Below are positions 26,258-34,879 of a stretch of 64,000 nucleotides of DNA, piece by piece. Made by a program: the position numbers and the translations under genes. The stretch is from Aliiroseovarius sp. PrR006 (GTDB lineage: Bacteria; Pseudomonadota; Alphaproteobacteria; Rhodobacterales; Rhodobacteraceae): positions 1,054,001 to 1,118,000 of the forward strand of contig NZ_JAAGOY010000004.1 of the NCBI RefSeq assembly GCF_010500215.1, read 5' to 3'. The notes beneath the pieces were generated by a model. That model was not told the DNA's origin, made no database searches, and was given only the letters and a program-made list of their open reading frames with translations. Each line of letters starts with the position of its first letter. Positions within the stretch are counted from its first letter, which is position 1.

Positions 26258-27199
26258 ATGTCCGAGACCCGCCACACCAAAGTTCTGATCATCGGCTCCG
26301 GCCCTGCTGGCTACACCGCTGGCGTTTACGCCTCGCGCGCCATGTTGGAGCCGATCCTTGTGCAAGGCATGGAACCGGGTGGCCAGCTGACCACCACGAC
26401 CGAGGTCGAGAACTACCCCTCCTTCATCGACATCCAAGGCCCCGAGTTGATGATGAAGATGGAAGAGCATGCCCGCGCTATGGGGACCGAAGTGATTGGT
26501 GATCTGATCGTGGATCTGGACATCTCGAAACGCCCTTTCACCGCCAAGGGTGATAGCGGCACGGTTTATACTGCCGATGCCGTCATTCTGGCCACCGGCG
26601 CCCGCGCCAAATGGCTGGGGCTTGAGAGCGAAGAGAAGTTCAAGGGCTTCGGCGTGTCTGCCTGTGCGACCTGTGACGGCTTCTTCTATCGCGGCGAGGA
26701 AATCGTCGTGGTGGGCGGCGGCAACACCGCAGTCGAGGAAGCGCTGTTCCTGACCAAGTTTGCCTCGAAAGTAACGCTGATCCACCGCCGCGACACGCTG
26801 CGTGCGGAAAAGATCCTGATCGACCGCTTGATGAAGAACGAAAAGATCGTGCCTCTGTGGGATCACCAACTGGACGAGGTCGTGGGCGACGAAAACCCGC
26901 TGGGCGTCACCGGCGTGCGCGCCAAACACGTCAAAACCGGCGAGATCACCGAGATCCCAGCAAAGGGTGTTTTCATCGCGATCGGCCACGCACCCGCCAA
27001 CGAGTTGGTGAAAGATACGCTGGAAACCCACATGGGCGGCTATGTTGTGACCAAACCGGATTCGACCGCGACGTCTGTCCCCGGCGTTTTCGCCGCGGGC
27101 GACCTGACGGACCACAAATACCGTCAGGCCGTGACCTCGGCTGGGATGGGCTGCATGGCCGCGCTGGAAGCCGAGCACTTCCTGTCTGAGAACGAATAA
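26258..27199 (+). CDS. trxB: Thioredoxin reductase
   Basis: FAD/NADPH flavoenzyme that reduces thioredoxin in the cytosol. The product is 313 residues. The FAD motif IIGSGPAGYTAG is at 11-22, the redox disulfide CATC at 136-139 followed by DGFF, NADPH motif VVGGGNTAVEEALF, and the C-terminal FAD block GVFAAGDLTDHKYRQAVTSAG. The frame opens at 26174, but AAGGAAGTTCC directly precedes ATG 26258 (MSETRHTKV). A strong terminator follows. Confidence 0.96.
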   Translation: MSETRHTKVLIIGSGPAGYTAGVYASRAMLEPILVQGMEPGGQLTTTTEVENYPSFIDIQGPELMMKMEEHARAMGTEVIGDLIVDLDISKRPFTAKGDSGTVYTADAVILATGARAKWLGLESEEKFKGFGVSACATCDGFFYRGEEIVVVGGGNTAVEEALFLTKFASKVTLIHRRDTLRAEKILIDRLMKNEKIVPLWDHQLDEVVGDENPLGVTGVRAKHVKTGEITEIPAKGVFIAIGHAPANELVKDTLETHMGGYVVTKPDSTATSVPGVFAAGDLTDHKYRQAVTSAGMGCMAALEAEHFLSENE

Positions 27200-27226
27200 A
27201 CGTTCGGACCCACCCCAAACACATCT

Positions 27227-27252
27227 AAAAGGCGGCCCTTTGGCCGCCTTTT
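27227..27252 (+). terminator. Rho-independent terminator after trxB
   Basis: AAAAGGCGGCC and GGCCGCCTTTT form an eleven-base stem with a four-base loop, followed by more T. It is placed about 28 bases after the stop codon. Confidence 0.9.
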
Positions 27253-27396
27253 TTGCACCTCGCCCCACGTGAATTTCCCGCGTTCGCTCTTATTTACGCA
27301 ACACTGTTCCCCAATCCACACAGTCCCGGCAACATTCCCCGTAAATTAGAATTCTGCCGAAATACTCCTTTGTCGAACAGGTGTTTCATGCGAAGC

Positions 27397-27410
27397 GTTC
27401 ACGCGTGAAC
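27397..27410. promoter_or_regulatory. Perfect palindrome upstream of the MarR-Sat-CysC gene (candidate operator)
   Basis: GTTCACGCGTGAAC is a perfect 14-base inverted repeat that ends 19 bases before the start codon at 27430, in a spot where a bound regulator would block transcription or initiation. MarR-type proteins bind palindromes of this size. Regulation by the fused winged-helix domain itself is inference. Confidence 0.55.
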
Positions 27411-27429
27411 ACACTTTGAGTCGTATGAC

Positions 27430-29505
27430 ATGCCGTCAACCGAAGCCAAACCAAACCCCGAGGAAGAGGATCAACTCTTCCGCCTTCTGCGCCAACTGGA
27501 TACGGCGCCAGAGGCATCGCAACGTGCGATTGCGTCAGCCATCGGGGTGTCTTTGGGGCGGCTAAACGCGCTTCTGCGTGCGACGGTCGATGCTGGGCTG
27601 ATTACGATCAGCAACCGCAACGGCCCCGACAAGCGCCAGCGGTATTCTTACTCGCTGACCGCACGCGGCGCGTCCGAGAAGGTGCGGCTCACAGACATTT
27701 TCTTGAACCGCAAGCTTGCAGAATATGACGCATTGCACGCGGAACTAACCGGTACAACCAGCGGCCTGGTTCCGCTTAAACACAGGACCAATCTTATGGA
27801 AAACAATCTTGCTCCAATCCCCGAACTTTACGTCAGCCACGAAAGCGCGCTGAAGCTGAAAGTCGAAGCGGCGGACCTGACCAGCCATGACCTGACCCCG
27901 CGCCAGATCTGCGACCTCGAGCTTCTGATGAACGGCGGCTTCAACCCGCTGAAGGGCTTCTTGTCGGAAGAAGACTATAACGGCGTTGTGGAAAACATGC
28001 GCTTGGCCGACGGCCAATTGTGGCCGATGCCGATCACACTGGACGTGTCGGAAGACTTCGCCCAGTCGATCGAACTGGGTCAGGACATCGCGCTGCGCGA
28101 TCAGGAAGGCGTCATTTTGGCCACCATGACCGTGACCGACCGCTGGGAGCCGAACAAGGCCAATGAGGCCGAGAAAGTCTTTGGCGCCGACGACGACGCC
28201 CACCCTGCTGTAAACTATCTGCACAATCAGGCTGGCAAGATCTATCTGGGTGGTCCGGTTGTCGGCATCCAGCAGCCTGTGCACTACGATTTCCGCGGTC
28301 GCCGTGACACCCCGAACGAGCTGCGCGCCTATTTCCGCAAGCTGGGTTGGCGCAAAGTTGTGGCCTTCCAAACCCGTAACCCACTGCACCGCGCACACCA
28401 GGAACTGACCTTCCGCGCCGCGAAAGAAGCGCAGGCCAACCTGCTGATCCACCCGGTTGTCGGCATGACCAAGCCGGGCGATGTGGATCACTTCACCCGC
28501 GTACGCTGCTACGAGGCCGTGCTGGACAAATACCCGGCATCGACGACCTCGATGAGCCTTCTGAACCTCGCCATGCGTATGGCAGGCCCGCGTGAAGCCG
28601 TCTGGCACGGTCTGATCCGCGCGAACCACGGCTGCACCCACTTCATCGTTGGTCGTGACCACGCCGGCCCCGGCAAGAACTCGGCTGGTGAAGATTTCTA
28701 CGGTCCCTACGACGCGCAAGAGCTTTTCCGCGCGAACCAATCGGAAATTGGCTGCGAAATGGTCGACTTCAAGCACATGGTCTATGTGCAGGAACGCGCC
28801 CAGTACGAACCCAATGACGAGATCAAGGACCGCGACAGCGTCACCATCCTGAACATCTCGGGCACCGAACTGCGCCGCCGCCTGTCCGAAGGCCTTGAGA
28901 TCCCCGAGTGGTTCTCGTTCCCGGAAGTGGTGAAAGAGCTGCGCCGCACCAAGCCGCCGCGTTCGAAGCAAGGCTTCACCGTGTTCTTCACCGGCTTCTC
29001 GGGCTCGGGCAAGTCGACCATCGCCAACGCGCTAATGGTGAAACTGATGGAACAGGGCGGCCGCCCCGTGACACTTCTGGATGGTGACATCGTGCGTAAA
29101 AACCTGTCGAGCGAGCTTGGCTTCTCGAAAGAGCACCGCGACCTGAACATCCGTCGCATCGGCTACGTGGCCTCCGAGATCACCAAGAACGGTGGCATCG
29201 CGATCTGTGCGCCCATCGCGCCCTACGCAACCACCCGCCGTGCCGTACGTGAGGACATCGAACAGTTCGGTGCGTTTGTGGAAGTGCACGTTGCGACCTC
29301 GATCGAGGAATGTGAACGCCGCGACCGCAAGGGGCTGTATAAACTGGCCCGCGAAGGCAAGATCAAAGAGTTCACCGGCATCTCGGACCCCTATGACGTG
29401 CCCCTAAACCCGGAACTGTCGGTCGAAACTGAAAACGTCGACGTCGACAACTGCGCCCATCAGGTTCTGCTGAAGCTGGAAAGCTTGGGGCTGGTGAAAG
29501 CCTGA
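27430..29505 (+). CDS. MarR-like winged helix fused to bifunctional ATP sulfurylase/APS kinase
   Basis: One continuous 691-codon frame. Residues 1-122 resemble the MarR-family EPS-associated regulators: DQLFRLLRQLDTAPEASQRA, AIGVSLGRLNALLRA and a long C-terminal helix with RKLAEYDALHAEL. From Met123 (ATG 27796) the sequence is a standard 569-residue Sat-CysC. The sulfurylase part has QTRNPLHRAHQ (from about residue 314) and VGRDHAGPG; the APS kinase part has the P-loop FTGFSGSGKST (about 520-530) and DGDIVR. Together they make APS and then PAPS from sulfate and ATP. A weak AGGA lies eight bases before ATG 27796, so an unfused enzyme could also be made. No stop codon separates the parts. Whether the full fusion is the main product is unknown. 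Confidence 0.88.
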   Translation: MPSTEAKPNPEEEDQLFRLLRQLDTAPEASQRAIASAIGVSLGRLNALLRATVDAGLITISNRNGPDKRQRYSYSLTARGASEKVRLTDIFLNRKLAEYDALHAELTGTTSGLVPLKHRTNLMENNLAPIPELYVSHESALKLKVEAADLTSHDLTPRQICDLELLMNGGFNPLKGFLSEEDYNGVVENMRLADGQLWPMPITLDVSEDFAQSIELGQDIALRDQEGVILATMTVTDRWEPNKANEAEKVFGADDDAHPAVNYLHNQAGKIYLGGPVVGIQQPVHYDFRGRRDTPNELRAYFRKLGWRKVVAFQTRNPLHRAHQELTFRAAKEAQANLLIHPVVGMTKPGDVDHFTRVRCYEAVLDKYPASTTSMSLLNLAMRMAGPREAVWHGLIRANHGCTHFIVGRDHAGPGKNSAGEDFYGPYDAQELFRANQSEIGCEMVDFKHMVYVQERAQYEPNDEIKDRDSVTILNISGTELRRRLSEGLEIPEWFSFPEVVKELRRTKPPRSKQGFTVFFTGFSGSGKSTIANALMVKLMEQGGRPVTLLDGDIVRKNLSSELGFSKEHRDLNIRRIGYVASEITKNGGIAICAPIAPYATTRRAVREDIEQFGAFVEVHVATSIEECERRDRKGLYKLAREGKIKEFTGISDPYDVPLNPELSVETENVDVDNCAHQVLLKLESLGLVKA

Positions 29506-29527
29506 TCGCTGAAAATTCTAAGGAAAA

Positions 29528-29556
29528 GCCCGGCCATCGCGCCGGGCTTTTTCGTT
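29528..29556 (+). terminator. Rho-independent terminator after the Sat-CysC gene
   Basis: GCCCGGC and GCCGGGC form a seven-base GC stem with loop CATCGC, extended by flanking A-T pairs and followed by TTTTTCGTTTTTT. Lies 23 bases after the stop. Confidence 0.92.
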
Positions 29557-29650
29557 TTTTGGGGCTTTGCCCCCGCGTGAAGACCCCCTGGGCCTTCACA
29601 CTCCCCCAGGATATTTGGAACAAGGAAAGGCGCAAGAAGGGCCCAGTGTA

Positions 29651-30757
29651 TTAACTGCTCAACCCATCCGGCATCGGGTTCCAGTCGAAATAGGCTTTGA
29701 CGATTCCGTGGTCGGACGCGCCCAGCTCTTCTTCAAAGCTTTCGCGGTTCAGGTGGTCGTTGATCACCTCCATCTCGCGGAAGGACCACAGGCGCTTGCG
29801 GGAGTGGTCATAGAACTCTTCGCTGACCAAAATATGATCAAGGCTCTCGCGCTTATGTTTGTAGACATGGGTGTAATAGACATGCCTCATGGATCGGTAT
29901 TGTTGCAGGCGTTCGACGGAGTAGAGCCCCTTGTCGGATGTCAGCCCAGCGCGGCCTTTCTGCACCACACGATAGGTGGGCTGGTCGGAAATCAACTCGT
30001 TCGTCACGGACATCGTGTCGTCGTTCAGGTCGCCCATCACGATGGTGGGCGAAATGTCGTCTTCATCCTCGGACTTCATCCAGCCATCCAGCAGCACACG
30101 CAGCGCACCAGCCTCCATCACGCGGCGGATATGGGCCAGTGACGATTTCGCGTGCTTGGCGTGATGTTGCAGGATCAGGGGTTGCGGCTGCGCGAAGGAC
30201 ACGCGGGCCGGACCTTTGGATTTCAGATGCGCCACAACGACGCGCACCTCGGGCGGCTTGGGGCCGGTGCCTTCGGACTGGATCCGCGCCACCAGAAGCG
30301 GACGCGAGAATTTGTTGATGGTGATGGTGACCTCTTCCTCGGCCCCGGCAGTTTCGCGCACCTTGTCAAAGCGGAATTGCGGCGGGAAATCCGCGTGCCA
30401 GCCCCCATCGACCAACTGAGAATTGCCGTCCCGGCCCTTGCGCACCGCCAACGCGACCTGAGGTCGCCCCCGCCCCGGCGCATCCCGCGCCACGAGGTCA
30501 TAGTCATTGGTCAATCCGGCCTCGGCAAAGCATTCGCGCAGGGCCAACGTGGACCAGAGTTCCTGAAAGGCGATGACCTCGGCGTCGACCTCTTTCAGGC
30601 GCGCGGCGGTCCAGCGTATCTTGCGTTGGTAATAAGCGCGACCTTCGGCGTCGTCCTCGATATGGGGACGGTTGGAATAGGTGATCCCACCCGGGACCTG
30701 TAGATTGAAAAGATTGATCGTCGCGAAGCTGAGATCGCGCATATTCGCACGGGCCAT
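29651..30757 (-). CDS. Endonuclease/exonuclease/phosphatase (EEP) family protein
   Basis: Protein of 368 residues with the EEP fold shared by exonuclease III, DNase I and phosphoesterases. Key residues are in ATINLFNLQ (Asn), VIAFQELW (catalytic Glu), HLKSKG, VMGDLNDD (Asp-Asn) and ASDHGIV (Asp-His). No signal peptide is visible, so it is probably cytosolic. The substrate could be nucleic acid or a phosphate ester. A GGAGGACTTTGTC ribosome site precedes ATG 30757. Stands alone, convergent with the Sat-CysC gene. Confidence 0.8.
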   Translation of the reverse strand: MARANMRDLSFATINLFNLQVPGGITYSNRPHIEDDAEGRAYYQRKIRWTAARLKEVDAEVIAFQELWSTLALRECFAEAGLTNDYDLVARDAPGRGRPQVALAVRKGRDGNSQLVDGGWHADFPPQFRFDKVRETAGAEEEVTITINKFSRPLLVARIQSEGTGPKPPEVRVVVAHLKSKGPARVSFAQPQPLILQHHAKHAKSSLAHIRRVMEAGALRVLLDGWMKSEDEDDISPTIVMGDLNDDTMSVTNELISDQPTYRVVQKGRAGLTSDKGLYSVERLQQYRSMRHVYYTHVYKHKRESLDHILVSEEFYDHSRKRLWSFREMEVINDHLNRESFEEELGASDHGIVKAYFDWNPMPDGLSS

Positions 30758-30844
30758 GACAAAGTCCTCCTGAAATCAACTACAGGAAGAATAGCATGAT
30801 TCTGTATGATTGCGTGATAGCGGGCGGGTTTCGCCCTTTGTGAC

Positions 30845-31258
30845 CTAGGCTTTGGTGATTGTGATGGTCTGAACCACGGTCTCTGGCTCGGCCCGTTCCA
30901 GATCGATGTGTAGAAGCCCGTTTTCGGTCTTGGCGCCGACAACCTCGACCCCTTCGGCCAGCACGAAGCTTTTCATGAACTGGCGGGCAGCAATACCACG
31001 ATGCAGGAAAACCCGACCTTCATGCGTGTCGCCCTGCGACCCACGGATCACCAGTTTGGCGTTCTCGACCGTGATCGACAGATCGTCATCCGCAAATCCG
31101 GCCACGGCCAGCGTGATCCGATAGGCCCGGTCCGAGACCTGTTCGATATTGAATGGGGGGTAGCCATCTTTGCCGGATTTCGCGGCCTGTTCGACCATGC
31201 GTTCCAGCTGCTCGAAGCCCAACAGAAAGGGATGCGTTCCCAAGCTTACTTTCGTCAT
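30845..31258 (-). CDS. Small heat-shock protein, Hsp20/IbpA family
   Basis: ATP-independent holdase of 137 residues. The alpha-crystallin domain runs from about residue 33 to 125, with ITLAVAGFADDDLSI, LVIRG, a FLHRGIAARQF loop and the closing strand NGLLHIDLER, which carries the G-L variant of the conserved A-x-x-x-G-V-L region. The MTKVSLGTHPFLLGFEQLERM N-terminus matches IbpA-like proteins. I chose ATG 31258, since the extra codons upstream have no family character. I saw no clear ROSE element or heat-shock promoter. Confidence 0.92.
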   Translation of the reverse strand: MTKVSLGTHPFLLGFEQLERMVEQAAKSGKDGYPPFNIEQVSDRAYRITLAVAGFADDDLSITVENAKLVIRGSQGDTHEGRVFLHRGIAARQFMKSFVLAEGVEVVGAKTENGLLHIDLERAEPETVVQTITITKA

Positions 31259-31419
31259 CGACACGTCCTTGAATAAGCGACACGTTTCATATGGCCCCCG
31301 CAGGCAACCACTTCTTGAATATGGGTGTCCCTCCAATCAGTTGCAAGGCGGCTTTTACTTGGCGATTGCGCCCGGCTGACGTTATGATCCGGCGACCACT
31401 CAACGAGAACGACTCGAAA

Positions 31420-31638
31420 ATGAGCAATGCCAAAGAAATGAAGACCGACGACGTGCTCCGCGTAGAGCTCGAGGTCTTCCGCGCCGAACATCGGGATCTA
31501 GACGAAGCCATCCACGCGCTTGAGGAAAGCGGGCGGGCGGATCAGTTGCGCCTGCGCCGCTTGAAAAAGCAAAAGCTGGCCCTGAAAGACAAAATCGCCC
31601 GGATCGAGGACAAATTGACCCCGGATATTATTGCCTGA
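31420..31638 (+). CDS. YdcH/DUF465 family small protein
   Basis: Protein of 72 residues, mostly helical and charged, with the DUF465 pattern LEVFRAEHRDLDEAIHALEE and LRRLKKQKLALKDKIARIED. The function of the family is unknown. It is common in alphaproteobacteria as a small coiled-coil protein. The frame is open to 31291, but only the part from ATG 31420 fits the family. It precedes purE by 76 bases. A second DUF465-like gene lies at 58759. Confidence 0.8.
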   Translation: MSNAKEMKTDDVLRVELEVFRAEHRDLDEAIHALEESGRADQLRLRRLKKQKLALKDKIARIEDKLTPDIIA

Positions 31639-31714
31639 CTGCAACGCAGCATTGCATCAAGGGGCGTGAAGCCTGTATGGAAACGCCAACTGACGCAAGG
31701 GATGCGAGGGACAC

Positions 31715-32203
31715 ATGACGGACGTGAAAGTCGGGATTATCATGGGCAGCCAGTCGGACTGGCCCACGATGAAAGAAGCCGCCACCATTTTGGACGAGCT
31801 GGGCATCGCCTATGAGACCAAGATCGTCTCGGCGCACCGCACCCCGGACCGTTTGTGGGACTATGGCAAGACCGCAGCCGATCGCGGGCTGCACGTGATC
31901 ATCGCAGGCGCTGGTGGCGCGGCCCACCTGCCCGGCATGATGGCGTCGAAAACCCGTGTGCCTGTTGTGGGCGTGCCGGTACAGACGCGCGCGCTGTCGG
32001 GTGTCGACAGCCTCTATTCCATCGTGCAGATGCCCAAGGGCTTCCCAGTCGCGACCATGGCGATTGGTGCGGCGGGTGCTGCCAATGCAGGCCTGATGGC
32101 GGCTGGCATTCTGGCGATCTCGGACGCTGACCTTGCAACCCGGCTGGATGCGTGGCGTGACGCGCTGTCGGCCTCGATCCCGAATGAACCCTCGGATGAC
32201 TGA
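31715..32203 (+). CDS. purE: 5-(carboxyamino)imidazole ribonucleotide mutase
   Basis: Class I PurE of 162 residues, converting N5-CAIR to CAIR in purine synthesis. The motif [13 protein letters not shown] is at the N-terminus, VSAHRTPDR carries the catalytic His, and [14 protein letters not shown] and PVVGVPVQ follow. Its stop overlaps the purK start by eight bases, so the two-step carboxylation enzymes are co-translated. Confidence 0.96.
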   Translation: MTDVKVGIIMGSQSDWPTMKEAATILDELGIAYETKIVSAHRTPDRLWDYGKTAADRGLHVIIAGAGGAAHLPGMMASKTRVPVVGVPVQTRALSGVDSLYSIVQMPKGFPVATMAIGAAGAANAGLMAAGILAISDADLATRLDAWRDALSASIPNEPSDD

Positions 32204-33272
32204 TATGCTGCAAACAGGCGCCACCATTGGTATTCTTGGCGGTGGCCAGCTGGGCCGCATGCTGTCGGTCGCGGCTTCGCGCCTTGGCTTCAAGACACAC
32301 ATTTTTGAACCGGGTGCAAACCCGCCTGCCGGTCAGGTGGCCGACCGTGTGACCACCGCAGGCTATGACGACATCGCCGCGCTCGAAGCCTTCGCCGCCT
32401 CGGTCGATGTCATCACCTATGAATTCGAGAACATCCCCACCACCGCACTGGACGCGCTGGAAGCGCACAAGCCGATCCGCCCGGGTCGCGAGGCGCTGCG
32501 CGTCAGCCAAGACCGCCTGACCGAGAAGGACTTCTTGTCCGGTCTAGGCCTGAAGGTCGCACCCTACGCGAATGTGGAAAGCGCCGAGGACATGGCCACT
32601 GCCATCGCACAGATCGGCACGCCCTCGATCCTGAAAACCCGCCGCTTTGGCTATGACGGCAAGGGACAGGCGCGGCTGAAGTCCGACGCAGATGCCGAGG
32701 CAGCGCTGGCAGACATGCAGGGCGCACCAGCGGTTCTGGAAGGCTTCGTAAACTTCAGCCATGAGGTAAGCGTGATCGCTGCGCGTGGCATCGGCGGCGA
32801 CGTCGCCTGTTTTGATCCCGGCCAGAATGTGCACAAAGACGGCATTCTGGATACGACAACAGTGCCCGCAAACCTGACCGCCTCGCAGCGGATGGATGCG
32901 GTGCTTCTGGCCGCCAACATCCTGAACGCACTGGATTATGTGGGCGTCATGGGGGTTGAGCTGTTTGTCACGCCGCAAGGGCTGATCGTGAACGAAGTCG
33001 CCCCGCGTGTGCACAACTCGGGCCACTGGACTCAGCAGGGCTGCACCATCGACCAGTTCGAACAACACATCCGCGCCGTGGCTGGCTGGCCGCTGGGCGA
33101 TGGATCGCGCTACGCGGACGTGGTGATGGAAAACCTGATCGGCGACGACATGGATCGCGTACCCGAGATTGCGCGCGAGGGAAATGCCTCGCTCCACCTC
33201 TATGGCAAGGCGGACGTCAAGCCGGGGCGCAAGATGGGCCACGTGAATCGCATCACACCGCGCCAAAGCTGA
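32196..33272 (+). CDS. purK: 5-(carboxyamino)imidazole ribonucleotide synthase
   Basis: ATP-grasp enzyme of 358 residues that makes N5-CAIR from AIR, bicarbonate and ATP. Features are [12 protein letters not shown] near the start, the EFENIP block, [15 protein letters not shown] (ATP-grasp) and [16 protein letters not shown] chose ATG 32196, overlapping purE; ATG 32205 is also possible. A terminator hairpin follows. Confidence 0.96.
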   Translation: MTDMLQTGATIGILGGGQLGRMLSVAASRLGFKTHIFEPGANPPAGQVADRVTTAGYDDIAALEAFAASVDVITYEFENIPTTALDALEAHKPIRPGREALRVSQDRLTEKDFLSGLGLKVAPYANVESAEDMATAIAQIGTPSILKTRRFGYDGKGQARLKSDADAEAALADMQGAPAVLEGFVNFSHEVSVIAARGIGGDVACFDPGQNVHKDGILDTTTVPANLTASQRMDAVLLAANILNALDYVGVMGVELFVTPQGLIVNEVAPRVHNSGHWTQQGCTIDQFEQHIRAVAGWPLGDGSRYADVVMENLIGDDMDRVPEIAREGNASLHLYGKADVKPGRKMGHVNRITPRQS

Positions 33273-33293
33273 TTCACGACTAGAAAATCACCG

Positions 33294-33330
33294 ATCGCTC
33301 GCGAGAAATCAGCGGGCGATTTTCTTTTTT
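33294..33330 (+). terminator. Terminator after purK
   Basis: ATCGCTCGC pairs with GCGGGCGAT (one G-T pair) around a nine-base loop, followed by TTTCTTTTTT. Confidence 0.85.
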
Positions 33331-33500
33331 CCAAGAACAGTTTCAGCTCAGATTTCCCTTTACCCATCCACCGGCAACAATACCCCGCGCCAAGTGATCA
33401 TTCCGACACGCGTACCAGATATTGAGAGATAAAAGTTCCCACACCAACATTTTGTAGATAAAAGAGATCAATCATTTTTTGCGATTGAAAACGAGTTTTG

Positions 33501-34217
33501 ATGATGATGAAGACTGCCGGCCTCTTGACCTGTGCAACCGTGATTTTTTCAGCTGGAGCCGCGCTGGCGGGATCCTTGAATGATCCGGTAATCACCCCCG
33601 TCACACCTGTCGTTGAAGACCCTAAACCTTGGCAAGGTGCGTATGTCGGGGGCACACTCGGGTATCATTTCGCCGGTGGTGACCGGATCGGACTTACGCC
33701 CGCCATCGGCCCGTCGTTCAGCACCGGGGAAGAGCTGAACATTAGCGGCCCGGCCGTATCCTTGCGCGCTGGTTATCGCTGGCAGTTCAGCGATTTTGTT
33801 GTCGGAGGCGAGATTGCCGCCGAAGCTGGGAATGTCGAGGACAGTTTCACGGGCGGAGCCTATAGCGGGTCGACGAAACTGAACCACGCGCTTTCGCTTC
33901 GTGTGAAAGCGGGCGTTGCATCGAAGCTCTTTGGCTCTTTCATCTACGGCACCGTCGGCCTGTCGCGCGCCGAGTTTGACTATGTCATCTCGGGCTCTGG
34001 TGGCGGCGGAGCAGTGTCCTTTGATGACACCTATTCCACCAACGGCTATATCCTTGGCGTTGGGTTCGAGCGTCCGCTCTCGGATCGGTGGACTCTGACC
34101 GGCGATTATGAGTACGTCAATTTCGGCACGGACGAACTGACAGATGGCGCAGGGAACACCACCTTGGCAACGCCGCTGTTCCACACAATCAAGCTGGGTG
34201 TGAACTATAACTTCTAA
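33501..34217 (+). CDS. Outer-membrane beta-barrel protein, Omp25/porin-like
   Basis: Protein of 238 residues with a signal peptide (cleavage after ALAG near residue 24) and an eight-strand barrel pattern of alternating hydrophobic and polar residues with many Gly and aromatic residues. Typical pieces are WQGAYVGGTLGYHF, RAGYRWQF, FGSFIYGTVGLSRAEFDY, GFERPLSDRWTLTGDYEYVNFG and the terminal Phe after NYN, required for barrel assembly. It resembles the Omp25/RopB family of alphaproteobacteria. Several ATGs follow each other at the start; 33501 is the first. Confidence 0.8.
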   Translation: MMMKTAGLLTCATVIFSAGAALAGSLNDPVITPVTPVVEDPKPWQGAYVGGTLGYHFAGGDRIGLTPAIGPSFSTGEELNISGPAVSLRAGYRWQFSDFVVGGEIAAEAGNVEDSFTGGAYSGSTKLNHALSLRVKAGVASKLFGSFIYGTVGLSRAEFDYVISGSGGGGAVSFDDTYSTNGYILGVGFERPLSDRWTLTGDYEYVNFGTDELTDGAGNTTLATPLFHTIKLGVNYNF

Positions 34218-34248
34218 GCCATGTGGCGCACCTTAAACGGGCGTGCTA

Positions 34249-34734
34249 TTAGGCCAACCTGCGGAACGGACGTAGAAACGCGCCCAGAAGCAGCGACACG
34301 ACCAGCCAGCCGCCCACGTACCCGATCCCGGCACACAAAAGGCCGTCCGCGGTCACGGGAACGGCTGGGCGGTATTCGATCCATGTGCGCTCTACCAGAT
34401 CCACATCGCGGAAATGCCACAGCTTGGTTAGGCGCATCAGGGGCTCTGTTCCCTTCAGCGCTGTATAGGACGCATCCAGCTGATCGTAGCGGTCAAAGTT
34501 GTCCTGCATCTGGTTGCGCAGATCGTTCTGGAAGTCCGACCCGCTCATCTGATCAAGTGCTTGCTCGCGGGTATATCCGGCTGCGTTTGCCGTTAGATCG
34601 AACCCGGTGGTGATCACTTTCAGCTCGGTCCGCGCACCGGACAGACGCTGCATGTACTGCTGTGTGAACTCGGGAAACTGGCTGAGCGACACGGCGCCTG
34701 CCAAGCCACCCATCAAGGCCAATATTCGGATCAT
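34249..34734 (-). CDS. DUF2937 family membrane protein
   Basis: Protein of 161 residues with an N-terminal hydrophobic segment (residues 3-19), the family-typical LSQFPEFTQQYMQRL, a soluble helical middle with DNFDRYDQL, and a C-terminal transmembrane segment (GLLCAGIGYVGGWLVVSLLLG in part) followed by a basic tail. The function is unknown. Stands alone, tail to tail with the barrel-protein gene. Confidence 0.75.
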   Translation of the reverse strand: MIRILALMGGLAGAVSLSQFPEFTQQYMQRLSGARTELKVITTGFDLTANAAGYTREQALDQMSGSDFQNDLRNQMQDNFDRYDQLDASYTALKGTEPLMRLTKLWHFRDVDLVERTWIEYRPAVPVTADGLLCAGIGYVGGWLVVSLLLGAFLRPFRRLA

Positions 34735-34835
34735 GGTCTGCTCTCACTTATGTGGTGTGTTTTCACAAACACTAGCGCAGGGCAGCTTCCCCCGTCAAAG
34801 GGGCCGCTTCCCGACTTGGTCTCGCCCCAAGAAAA

Positions 34836-34859
34836 AAGCCCCCGGAAATCCGAGGGCTT
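34836..34859 (-). terminator. Terminator after proS
   Basis: On the minus strand a hairpin (AAGCCCTCGG with CCGGGGGCTT, one mismatch) is followed by TTTT, 20 bases beyond the proS stop. Confidence 0.8.
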
Positions 34860-34879
34860 CTTTGTTTTACAGGCCAAGA

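Noticed and set aside
26198-27268. 356-residue minus-strand ORF opposite trxB
   Set aside because: Long antisense shadow caused by high GC; trxB has intact FAD, NADPH and CATC motifs.
27745-28971. 408-residue minus-strand ORF opposite the Sat-CysC gene
   Set aside because: Antisense shadow with no domain character; the plus strand carries complete enzyme motifs.
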